A DNA stretch of 5,869 nt from Phycisphaerae bacterium (GTDB taxonomy: Bacteria > Planctomycetota > Phycisphaerae > JAJVII01). The first letter of the stretch is position 1. Each line of letters begins with the position of its first letter. Below, piece after piece: positions 1-5,789 of the stretch. The DNA is taken from NCBI GenBank assembly GCA_028706835.1, contig JAQTVL010000305.1:1-5869 (forward strand). Reading direction: 5' to 3'. The translations under genes were made by a program, and so were the position numbers. The notes beneath the pieces were generated by a model. That model saw nothing but the letters and a program-made list of their open reading frames with translations, did not search any database and was not told the origin of the DNA.

Positions 1-472
1 GGCGAAGGCAGTGGGCGAGTCGCAGAGGCGTTTCGAGGCGGATCAACTCGCTGGCCTCGGTGTAGGTGGCCAGCAGGTGGCCGGCGAGTTGAGCGATAAT
101 CTCGATGCCCAGCCGAGGCTGGCGGCTCATCCGCCGGGCGAGCAGGCGTACGGGAAGCGGGATCAAACGGCTCTCGCGTTCAGCCCGCACCCACAGCCGG
201 TGTGAGTCGTGCGGGACCAGGGCGTTCCAGCCGAGGATCTCGCCCGGCCCCAGCCAGGCGAGCGTGCGTGCGAGCCGCCGCCCGGCGTCGGGCGGGTCGA
301 TCACGCGAAACAACCCGTGGGAAATCAGGTAGAGCGTGCCCGGCTCGCGTTGGGGGCCGAACAGCAGTTCGCCGGCGGGTACGCGAATCGCCGTGCCCGT
401 CAATTCTAGGTCTTCCAACAACAGTCCGATCGCGCTTGGCGTCGGGTGTGCGGTTGCCATCAGGCTAATCAT
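1..472 (-). CDS. Crp/Fnr-family transcriptional regulator, N-terminal part (cut by the window edge)
   Basis: I translated this frame from the minus strand; it is open from the ATG at 472..470 to the window edge, giving 157 codons with no stop. A GGAGG Shine-Dalgarno lies at 484..480, 7 nt before this ATG, which favours it over a second in-frame ATG at codon 5. Residues about 25-115 read as a cyclic-nucleotide-binding beta-roll: AGELLFGPQ (33-41), the hydrophobic YLISHGLFRVID strand (48-59), and the LGPGEILGWNAL turn (74-85). A long helix follows (about 120-147), like the Crp dimerisation helix, and TPLRLAHCLR (148-157) resembles the start of the Crp DNA-binding region. The helix-turn-helix would lie outside the window. 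It lacks an obvious cAMP-binding Arg-Ser pair and an FNR-type N-terminal Cys cluster, so the ligand is unknown. It is divergent from comF. The family call is good; the specific role is not determinable. Confidence 0.85.
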   Translation of the reverse strand, partial: MISLMATAHPTPSAIGLLLEDLELTGTAIRVPAGELLFGPQREPGTLYLISHGLFRVIDPPDAGRRLARTLAWLGPGEILGWNALVPHDSHRLWVRAERESRLIPLPVRLLARRMSRQPRLGIEIIAQLAGHLLATYTEASELIRLETPLRLAHCLR

Positions 473-558
473 GGTCGCCCCTCCCATTTCACCCCCGGCT
501 GGGCTGGCCGGTTGCGTCAGTGTCTTGCGGTTTTCAGATGGCGTCCCAAGCATGTTGA

Positions 559-588
559 ATTGTAGGATAGCTCACGGTGCGTTTTCCA
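559..588 (-). promoter_or_regulatory. Possible promoter of the Crp/Fnr-family gene
   Basis: On the minus strand a TACAAT hexamer (564..559, 5 of 6 to the -10 consensus) lies 18 bp after TGGAAA (588..583, 4 of 6 to the -35 consensus). Transcription from here would give a leader of about 80 nt before the ATG at 472. The -35 is weak, so this is a candidate only. No comparably good promoter was seen for comF on the opposite strand. Confidence 0.3.
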
Positions 589-598
589 CGAGGGCGGC

Positions 599-1387
599 AT
601 GAGTGTCCCCGCGATGCGACGGTGGCTCGGCGACCTGCTCGGGCTGATGTTTCCGGTGCGGTGCGGCGCCTGCCGCGTGCCCATTCCGCCCGGCGAAGGC
701 GGCGTCTGCGCCGAGTGCCAGTCGCTTGTGCTCGGGCTGGTCGATCAATCCTATTGCGGCTTGTGCGGTCAGGACGCCGGGCCGTTCGCGCTGCGCCCGG
801 GGGCGGCCGGCCAGGCGGCTGTGTGCGGCTTGTGCGACGCGGAATTGTACCGCTATGCGGCTTTGTCGCGCGTGGGGGCCTACGAGCCGCCGCTGAGCGA
901 CCTGATCAAGCAGTTCAAGTATGCCGGCGGCCATCCGCTGGCTGGGCCGCTGGGCGAATGGCAGGCGGCACACGTGTCGGCGCAGCCATGGGCGGCGCGG
1001 ATCGATGCGGTCGTGCCGGTCCCGCTGCACTGGCGGCGACGGTGGGGTCGGGGGTTCAACCAGTCCGAACTGCTGGCGGAAGTCGTCGCCGCCCGCCTGG
1101 GCAAGCCGATGGCGCACCTGTTGGCCAGGCCGGTGCATCGCCCGCCGCAGGCGTCGCTGCCGCGCAGCCAGCGGTTCGAGAACATTCGCGGGGTGTTTTC
1201 CGCCCGCCACCCGCGCGAGGTCCGCGGCCGGACGCTTTGCCTCGTGGACGACGTGTGCACGACCGGGGCGACGCTGTCTGAAGCGGCTCGGACGCTCCGT
1301 AACGCCGGGGCCGCTGCTGTCTACGCCGCCGTCGTTGCTGTCTCTCAGCCGCCGACGCCCTTCGGCCGGGCGATGCGCGACCCGTGA
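599..1387 (+). CDS. comF: ComF family protein (zinc-ribbon phosphoribosyltransferase-like)
   Basis: This 262-residue protein has the ComF layout. The N-terminal part carries four CxxC pairs (C22/C25, C37/C40, C53/C56, C76/C79), consistent with a double zinc ribbon. The C-terminal half is a type I phosphoribosyltransferase fold, with FKYAGG near 106, the VPVPLHWRRRWGRGFNQS stretch near 141-158 and the PRPP-binding loop VDDVCTTGAT at 216-225. In competent bacteria ComF is a cytoplasmic protein needed for DNA uptake or processing, but homologues are common in species not known to be competent and their reaction is unproven. The start at 599 has GAGGG 4 nt upstream; a second ATG at codon 6 is possible. 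It is divergent from the Crp/Fnr gene and convergent with the lipoprotein gene, so it is probably transcribed alone. Length is slightly above the usual 200-250 residues. Confidence 0.93.
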   Translation: MSVPAMRRWLGDLLGLMFPVRCGACRVPIPPGEGGVCAECQSLVLGLVDQSYCGLCGQDAGPFALRPGAAGQAAVCGLCDAELYRYAALSRVGAYEPPLSDLIKQFKYAGGHPLAGPLGEWQAAHVSAQPWAARIDAVVPVPLHWRRRWGRGFNQSELLAEVVAARLGKPMAHLLARPVHRPPQASLPRSQRFENIRGVFSARHPREVRGRTLCLVDDVCTTGATLSEAARTLRNAGAAAVYAAVVAVSQPPTPFGRAMRDP

Positions 1388-1402
1388 ACCCCGTACAAGC
1401 AA

Positions 1403-1436
1403 CGGGCCCGGGCGCACGCGCCCGGGCCTGGATTTT
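1403..1436 (+). terminator. Rho-independent terminator after comF
   Basis: An 11-bp perfect GC stem (1405-1415 with 1418-1428) extends to 13 pairs through a G-U and a C-G pair, closed by a 2-nt AC turn that would open in RNA. It starts 15 bp after the comF stop and is followed by GATTTTC on the plus strand. The T-run is short, and on the minus strand there is almost none, so it fits comF best. It may also help stop the converging lipoprotein transcript, which ends at 1458. Confidence 0.7.
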
Positions 1437-1457
1437 CTCGCGAATCTCCCGCCGCGT

Positions 1458-2246
1458 CTACTTTTCGCCCTTAAGCTCCTTGCTTCGGCTGGCGGCGAAG
1501 TCCGAGTTGCTCTTGGACCAGAAGAACGGCTTGCCCGTCTCGAACTTCAGCACCGCCTCGTATTCCTTCAGCGCCTCGTCGCGGTTGTGCAGCCGGTAGT
1601 CCAGCACCACCGCCCGCTGGAAGTGAGCCGGGTGCGGCGTGTTCGGGTCGGCCTCGTAGGCCCGCTTGTAGTATTCGCAGGCCTTGTCGTTCTCGTCGAA
1701 ATACTCCTTCAGTATCTCCCCCGCGTAGAACAGGGCGTCGTCCACCTTGTCCGAGTTTGGATACTGTTTGATCAGCGTATCGAACTTCTCCAGCGCCAGC
1801 CGCAGCTTTCCCTTGTCGTTCAACACCCCCGGCACGATCTTGCCTTCTTTGAAGTAGTTCATCGCGTCCTCGTACATCACGTCCGCCTCAGCCACCTTGT
1901 CGGTCGGCTTGACGAGCGCGCTCGCCGGCAGATCGGTCAGCACCAGGTAGGTGTACTTCCGCCCCTTGCGATAGTCGTTCAGTTCCTTCTCCGCCCACAC
2001 CTGCTTGTCGTACATCCCGTGCTTGACGTAGTAGCTCTGGAGCGCCTCCAGATACGCCTTATACGCCATCCGGTGCTCCGCCATCTTCTCGACGATCTCG
2101 ATCTCGTTCGAATCGAGGTTCACCGTCGGTGCCTTCCCCGCCGCCGTCACCTGCGTATCCGGCGCCACCAGCGGCTCCTTCGCGCAGCCGGTAAGAGCCG
2201 CCACGCCAGCCAGGGCCATCAGACCGATCATGAATTTCGCGTTCAT
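1458..2246 (-). CDS. TPR-containing lipoprotein of unknown function
   Basis: The 262-residue protein begins with a short lipoprotein signal peptide: Asn-Ala-Lys, a hydrophobic core (residues 5-17) and the lipobox LTGC with the lipidated cysteine at 21. Residues 48-105 form a charged, Tyr-rich helical stretch that I do not recognise. From about 119 to 238 the pattern is tetratricopeptide-like, with helix pairs at about 119-162 (ending KFDTLIKQYPNSD), 168-201 (ALFYAGEILKEY then YYKRAYEADPN) and 206-236 (AVVLDYRLHNRDEALKEYEA). BamD and other TPR lipoproteins have this general design, but nothing here identifies it as BamD, and a protein-interaction scaffold is the safest reading. The start at 2246 is set by AAGGAG at 2259..2254 with 7-nt spacing and by the signal peptide; the frame stays open upstream to 2438, but that extension would bury the signal. 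A near-consensus promoter lies upstream. Confidence 0.88.
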   Translation of the reverse strand: MNAKFMIGLMALAGVAALTGCAKEPLVAPDTQVTAAGKAPTVNLDSNEIEIVEKMAEHRMAYKAYLEALQSYYVKHGMYDKQVWAEKELNDYRKGRKYTYLVLTDLPASALVKPTDKVAEADVMYEDAMNYFKEGKIVPGVLNDKGKLRLALEKFDTLIKQYPNSDKVDDALFYAGEILKEYFDENDKACEYYKRAYEADPNTPHPAHFQRAVVLDYRLHNRDEALKEYEAVLKFETGKPFFWSKSNSDFAASRSKELKGEK

Positions 2247-2294
2247 CGCCAGACTCCTTTTGCCTGTAGGCGATCGGACCTTCGTTTCCCACCC

Positions 2295-2335
2295 ACGGAC
2301 CCGGCCCCCATTAAAATGAGCGCCGCCGGGTCCGT
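2295..2335. promoter_or_regulatory. 11-bp inverted repeat around the -10 element, possible operator
   Basis: ACGGACCCGGC (2295-2305) and its exact reverse complement GCCGGGTCCGT (2325-2335) flank a 19-bp centre containing the -10 hexamer; the right arm overlaps the -35. Arm centres are 30 bp apart, about three helical turns, so two protein subunits could bind the same face. The predicted start near 2303 lies within the left arm, so an RNA hairpin is unlikely on the lipoprotein transcript. A DNA-level repressor site is an inference. Confidence 0.45.
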
Positions 2336-2338
2336 CAA
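2310..2338 (-). promoter_or_regulatory. Sigma-70-type promoter of the TPR lipoprotein gene
   Basis: On the minus strand TTGACG (2338..2333, 5 of 6) and TTTAAT (2315..2310, 5 of 6) are separated by exactly 17 bp. This is the best promoter match in the window. Transcription should start near 2303, giving a leader of about 57 nt that holds the AAGGAG ribosome site before the ATG at 2246. Confidence 0.72.
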
Positions 2339-2899
2339 GGCAAAAGCGGTTGGCCGTGTGTCCGTGAGGGCATCCGGGGACCGCGCCCCGCGGCGTCGCG
2401 ACGAACAGCCGTTGACACCGCACTGTGCGAGACGGCATCCTGCTGCATGCCGCTGCAACGAACCTATATGCCGCGGCATCCCGCGGTGTTCGCCCCGAAA
2501 ACCGAGGCGCAAACTTCGCGGCTTTGGCCTAACCCCTGTGTTTTCGCGACCGGCCGGCAACTGATTACTGGACTTGCGCCAACGTGTATTTCGGTACTCG
2601 TTGGCTGGCCACCGTTTGGGCCGCGACCTCGGCCGGGCGCATTACACGCATCAGCCGGCGCCGGGGTATCCGCCCATGGGCCCCGATCAGCCGATCGTCC
2701 CAGCCGCGACCGGATGCGGTTGTAGAGCGTTTTGCGGCGCTCCCGCCCATCGCTCGGCGTAAGGCGTCGTCATCTTCGCCGTTTGTGGAGTGCGGTAGCG
2801 CAGCTACCGCTGTGGCATGCAGCGTGACGTCAGCGATCCCCTCCAGATCAAGGCATCCGCTTGCGGTTCGGCGCCGTTTCCCGTTCCCCCGTCCCCCCG
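2339..2899. other. Noncoding gap of about 560 bp
   Basis: I see no convincing gene here. Open frames on both strands lack ribosome sites and read as Arg/Pro/Ala-rich, low-credibility proteins. The stretch holds several short GC-rich palindromes (for example CCGCGG twice near 2471 and 2482) and the clean stem-loop at 2792-2810. No terminator with a T-run was seen for the minus-strand gene ending at 2900. Confidence 0.6.
2792..2810. repeat. Perfect 8-bp stem-loop, probable dispersed palindrome
   Basis: GCGGTAGC (2792-2799) and GCTACCGC (2803-2810) pair perfectly around a 3-nt GCA loop. No T-run follows on either strand, so it is a poor terminator. The form, a short perfect palindrome in a noncoding gap, fits a REP-type dispersed element. 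Only one copy is in the window, so its repetitive nature is inferred. Confidence 0.45.
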
Positions 2900-5518
2900 T
2901 CACTTCTTCCGCAGTTTCGCCATCGCCTTGGCCATCGCCTCCTTCGCCCACGCCACCGGCTCCGCCTCGGCCGCCTTGGCGATCGCGTCCAGCGATTCCG
3001 TGTCCCCCAGCCGCCCCAGCGCCTCCGCCGCCGCGCCCCGGGCGTCTTCGTCACCGTTCGTCAGCATCCGCCGCAGCAGCGGCACGCTTTCCCGGTCGCC
3101 CAGCAGCCCCAGCGCCCGAATCCCGTTCGCCTGCAGCGGCGTGTATCCGTTCTCCGCCGCCTTCCGCGCCAGGGGGATGCCCGCCGGGTCGCCCAGCCGG
3201 CCGAGCGCCTCGACCGCGATCTCCGCGTCGTCCGCGTCCGCCGCCGCGTATTTGAGCAGCACGGGCACTGCCCGCTTGTCGCCGATCTCGCCGAGCGAGC
3301 GGAGCACCGCCCGCCGGGGCTCGTCGCGGGTTTCCTTCTGGTCCGCAGCCGCCTTGATAAGCGCGGGCAGGGCGTCGGTATTCTTCTCGTCCGCCAGGAA
3401 CCGCGACAGCACCGCCACCACGTTGAAGTAGTGCCCCCGCCGCACGCTCTTCGGGTCGCGGTCGTCCTCGATCACGTCCACTTTCTTGGGGTCCAGCTCT
3501 TCATCCGCCAGATACCAGATGGCCGGCTCCTCCTCCCGCACGATCTTGACGAATTCCGGGATCGCCCGTTTCCGGTCCAGCCAGTACATCACCTGGAGCG
3601 CCTCCAGCTTAGGCCGATCGAGGTTCTTCATCGCCACCTCGCGAACCGCCTCGTAGGCCTTGCCCCATTCCCCCTCCCCTCGGGGGGAGGGCAGGGGTGA
3701 GGGGCCGGCGCCGCGCGCGTTACTTGCCTGGAACGCGATCACCCGCACGCCCGCCAGCGCCTCGGACAGTTCATTCTTGCTGACCGCCGGCATGGTCGTA
3801 GCACGGGCATCTTGCCCGTGAATTCCGGACACGGGCGGGACGCCCGTGCTACTTCCGGACACGGGTCCCGGCGTAGCCGGGATGCTACGCTTAAGCGTCG
3901 CCAGGTATTCGTCGAGTGTCTTCAGCGGCGGGACTTCCTTCTTGCCGAGGCTGACGCGGTAGCTGGGCAGGGGGTCGATTTTGCCGACTGCGGCATTATC
4001 GCCGGTTTGCTCGACTCGGTTTCCACGCCCGTCGTCGCGCATCGACTGGATGATGACCGCATCACTCTTGATTTCCCCCCACCGTTTGCCATCGACGTGG
4101 ATCGAATAGGTGTAGGGCAAGGTGTTCGCCTTCGCGGTACACAGGCGGATCGCCTTCTGAGCATCGAACCAGTTGTAGGCCACCTCGACTTGTCGGCCCT
4201 TCGCCAACTTCCCGCTAATCGTGATCCTGTTCTCGCCCGGCAGAAGTTGCGGGAGACTGTAGATATTCTGCTGCACGCCAACGAGGAAGGCGAGTCTCTC
4301 GAGTTCGCCCTTCAGCAGAGATACCCGAACCAGCACGTCGTAACGGCCGAAGGCGCTGATCTCCTTGCCATCCTTCGTTGCCGGAGCAAGTTTCGCGCCA
4401 TCATCCCCAAACCACGGCCCGACTCGTCGTTCGAACGGGAATGATCGCCACGTCTTCCCACCATCGCAACTTAGTTCGATCGTCGTCTCGCTCTGGTCAA
4501 CAACGACCCCAAGCTTGCTGATGATGTAGGGGGTAAGAATGCGGTAGGTCAGAACCGCCGGTCTTGTCAGATCGGCCTGGATTACATGATTGCCTGATTC
4601 ATCGAGTTCGGACTTGCAGTTCGTCGGGGGAAGGAATGCTTCGCGCCGGATGCCTTCTTCTGACAGGTCAACTCGGATGTCCCAGGACCCGATGCCGTAG
4701 TCAACGGGAATCGCACCGTGCTCCTCAGGCACGTTGTCCCCGCGCCGCCCCACGTTGTCCTGAAATGCGGGCAATCGGTCGCCGCTCATCCTGTCCAGAC
4801 CGCCCCATTGGCGCATGATCTGATCGCTGCCCCGCAACTCCAATTCCATCTTGTGCGTCTGCTTATACGGCTGGTGCATCGCGTGGACCCAGCCGTAGAG
4901 CGAGTTCAAGCTGTGGGTCCGCAGCATCGGCCCGACCGCAGGCCGATACGCCAGCGAGTGGTCGCGAACCAGGTCCTCCGCCGACGCGATTCGCTTGCCG
5001 TCGCGCGTGAACGCGAACCAGCCCTCGCTCACGTCGAACAGGTGATACCGGAACACGCCGTCTGCGTCGGTCCAGCCGGCGTCGCAGAGCGTGTGCCCGG
5101 ACTTGTAGAACTTCTGGGCCGGGTAGCCCAGGTGCCGCCAGCACAGCGCCATGGTCTGCGCCAGCCCGTCGCACCAGTGCGCCCCCCAGACGTTGAGAAT
5201 CTTGATCGGGTCGAGCACCTGCACCCGCCCCTTCGGCCCGAGTTCCGACGGGGCCGTCCCGTTGGTGTACATCGTGAACCGCCGAATCCACAGCCACACC
5301 GCGATCGCCTTTTCCTGGTCGGTCTTCGCGTTCTCCAGCCGGATCGCGTCCAGCGCGAACTGCCGAGCCGACGAAGCGTCAGGCCAGCGGTCGTTGACGA
5401 CCTTCAAGTCGGTCACGGCTGGCTGCGAGCAGACCGGCGTCGTGAAGTCCGGCGGGTCAGCCATGGCGATCGCGGCAAGTGTGAAGACCAGCACGACAGC
5501 AAGTGTCGGGATGTGCAT
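2900..5518 (-). CDS. Exported transglutaminase-like protein with C-terminal HEAT repeats
   Basis: The 872-residue protein starts with a Sec signal peptide (1-20, probable cleavage after AMA). Residues about 60-190 look like a transglutaminase/cysteine-protease-type core: HWCDGLAQTMALCWRHLGYP gives the nucleophile C116, SGH gives H142 and HLFDV gives D162, in the family order Cys-His-Asp. Residues about 280-500 are beta-rich and contain one exact Asp-box, SCDGGKTW (350-357). Residues about 548-617 form a linker derived from two dispersed repeats. From about 711 to the end, four to five HEAT-like units recur with the phrase ALGRLGD or a variant. The likely site is the periplasm or outside the cell, acting as a peptidase, crosslinking enzyme or binding scaffold; no substrate is indicated. 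The start at 5518 is supported by GGAG at 5530..5527 (8-nt spacing), the signal peptide and a TATAAT box. GC content falls in the middle domain. The frame is unbroken despite the repeats. Confidence 0.87.
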   Translation of the reverse strand: MHIPTLAVVLVFTLAAIAMADPPDFTTPVCSQPAVTDLKVVNDRWPDASSARQFALDAIRLENAKTDQEKAIAVWLWIRRFTMYTNGTAPSELGPKGRVQVLDPIKILNVWGAHWCDGLAQTMALCWRHLGYPAQKFYKSGHTLCDAGWTDADGVFRYHLFDVSEGWFAFTRDGKRIASAEDLVRDHSLAYRPAVGPMLRTHSLNSLYGWVHAMHQPYKQTHKMELELRGSDQIMRQWGGLDRMSGDRLPAFQDNVGRRGDNVPEEHGAIPVDYGIGSWDIRVDLSEEGIRREAFLPPTNCKSELDESGNHVIQADLTRPAVLTYRILTPYIISKLGVVVDQSETTIELSCDGGKTWRSFPFERRVGPWFGDDGAKLAPATKDGKEISAFGRYDVLVRVSLLKGELERLAFLVGVQQNIYSLPQLLPGENRITISGKLAKGRQVEVAYNWFDAQKAIRLCTAKANTLPYTYSIHVDGKRWGEIKSDAVIIQSMRDDGRGNRVEQTGDNAAVGKIDPLPSYRVSLGKKEVPPLKTLDEYLATLKRSIPATPGPVSGSSTGVPPVSGIHGQDARATTMPAVSKNELSEALAGVRVIAFQASNARGAGPSPLPSPRGEGEWGKAYEAVREVAMKNLDRPKLEALQVMYWLDRKRAIPEFVKIVREEEPAIWYLADEELDPKKVDVIEDDRDPKSVRRGHYFNVVAVLSRFLADEKNTDALPALIKAAADQKETRDEPRRAVLRSLGEIGDKRAVPVLLKYAAADADDAEIAVEALGRLGDPAGIPLARKAAENGYTPLQANGIRALGLLGDRESVPLLRRMLTNGDEDARGAAAEALGRLGDTESLDAIAKAAEAEPVAWAKEAMAKAMAKLRKK
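2903..3388 (-). repeat. HEAT-repeat array inside the exported protein
   Basis: Residues about 711-872 contain tandem helical units of about 31 residues. The recurrent motif is a helix ending in ALG(R/L)LGD, or SLGEIGD in the first unit, then a short turn and a helix with a (V/I)P-L-L core. Motif ends fall near residues 747, 777, 808 and 839. The spacing is regular and fits HEAT or PBS-lyase HEAT-like repeats, which usually mediate protein binding. Confidence 0.8.
3664..3704 (-). repeat. Dispersed palindromic repeat read in frame as SPLPSPRGEGE
   Basis: On the plus strand CCCTCCCC (3672-3679) and GGGGAGGG (3684-3691) form an 8-bp stem with a 4-nt loop, followed by GCAGGGGTGAGGGG. This resembles the widespread intergenic repeat with 'CCCTCACCCC' next to a GAGGGGAGGG stem. 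Here it lies inside the exported-protein gene and encodes residues 606-617. The identification rests on recall of that repeat family, not on a search. Confidence 0.65.
3798..3852. repeat. Dispersed palindromic repeat read in frame as HGQDARAT
   Basis: GTAGCACGGGC (3798-3808) and GCCCGTGCTAC (3842-3852) are perfect outer inverted repeats. Each outer arm also forms its own hairpin: CACGGGC/GCCCGTG at 3802-3820 with loop ATCTT, and again at 3830-3848 with loop GGGAC. The element can therefore fold as one long stem or two small ones. On the minus strand it encodes the IHGQDARATT segment at residues 566-575, and on the plus strand it reads GHGRDARAT. I recognise this as a repeat common in planctomycete-type genomes. 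Confidence 0.75.
3853..3889. repeat. Second palindromic unit abutting the HGQDARAT repeat
   Basis: TTCCGGACACGGG at 3853-3865 is a direct copy of 3823-3835, 30 bp away. It leads into CCCGGC/GCCGGG (3867-3872 with 3876-3881) and the overlapping CGTAGC/GCTACG (3872-3877 with 3884-3889), so two alternative hairpins are possible. It looks like a variant repeat inserted next to, or grown from, the first. It encodes roughly residues 544-556 of the exported protein. Confidence 0.6.
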
Positions 5519-5544
5519 GGAGGCATCTCCAGAGAGTGACCCCG

Positions 5545-5550
5545 ATTATA
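5545..5550 (-). promoter_or_regulatory. TATAAT -10 element upstream of the exported-protein gene
   Basis: The minus strand has a perfect TATAAT at 5550..5545. A start near 5538 would give a leader of about 20 nt, just long enough for the GGAG ribosome site at 5530..5527. The position of a 17-bp-spaced -35 (5573..5568) reads AAGGAA, a poor match, and lies inside the REP-like element. The -10 is clear; the complete promoter is less so. Confidence 0.5.
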
Positions 5551-5561
5551 ACGAGCAACAA

Positions 5562-5640
5562 GGGGACTTCCTTAATTTCCGCCGCCCAGGGGTCAGGGAC
5601 ACCGCGCGGGCCGCGATCGGCGGAAATTAGGGATGTCCCC
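5562..5640. repeat. REP-like inverted-repeat pair (79 bp)
   Basis: The left arm 5562-5584 and the reverse complement of the right arm 5618-5640 agree at 21 of 23 positions. Both begin GGGGAC and end TAATTTCCGCCG; they differ only at arm positions 7 and 11. The 33-bp centre is GC-rich. The arms resemble REP sequences associated with IS200-like REP-associated tyrosine transposases, but no transposase gene is in the window, so the element would have to be mobilised in trans. Confidence 0.7.
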
Positions 5641-5789
5641 AATCCTGTTCGGCACGGCGGTTGCATGGTGGGGGCGGGAGGCGGCTGGGTTCTGATCGAG
5701 GCGTGTCGCGTGGATAAGCCGGGCGGAGCGGGGCGGATTCCGCGCAGCAAACGCGTGGCCGCGGAGCAGGTCGATGGAATTCCCCCGGC
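5641..5789. other. Intergenic spacer without recognised features
   Basis: This GC-rich stretch lies between the REP-like element and the stop of the gene at the right edge. I found no T-tailed hairpin downstream of that stop. The only structures are small palindromes such as GGAATTCC at 5777-5784. Confidence 0.4.

Noticed and set aside
572..1417. Long minus-strand open frame opposite comF
   Set aside because: It is fully antisense to a gene with clear ComF motifs; its translation is Arg/Pro/Ala-rich with no domain, as expected from GC-rich DNA.
2247..2438. 64-codon N-terminal extension of the lipoprotein frame
   Set aside because: It would place the lipoprotein signal peptide inside the protein, runs through the -10/-35 region and ignores the strong AAGGAG site before the ATG at 2246.
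921..2564. 547-codon plus-strand open frame across comF, the terminator and the lipoprotein gene
   Set aside because: It overlaps two well-supported genes in other frames, crosses the terminator hairpin, and its product is low-complexity Arg/Leu/Val-rich sequence.
2574..2762. 62-codon plus-strand open frame from a TTG codon
   Set aside because: No Shine-Dalgarno, rare start codon and mixed third-position use; a few Pro-rich residues are not enough to call a gene.
2565..2951. 128-codon minus-strand open frame in the noncoding gap
   Set aside because: It starts inside the end of the exported-protein gene, runs across the palindrome at 2792-2810 and has no domain or credible ribosome site.
2861..3700. 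279-codon plus-strand open frame opposite the HEAT region
   Set aside because: It is the antisense shadow of the high-GC HEAT-coding part, rich in Arg and Pro, with no credible ribosome site or motif.
3823..3865. Direct repeat at a 30-bp period suggesting a CRISPR array
   Set aside because: There are only two 13-bp copies, they are parts of palindromic dispersed repeats, and they lie within an intact coding frame.
4718..5539. 273-codon plus-strand open frame opposite the transglutaminase region
   Set aside because: It is antisense to the signal peptide and catalytic core, and its His/Arg/Val/Pro-rich translation has no recognisable domain.
5457..5750. 97-codon minus-strand open frame over the 5' end of the exported-protein gene
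   Set aside because: It spans the REP-like element and overlaps the signal peptide in another frame; no homology-like features.
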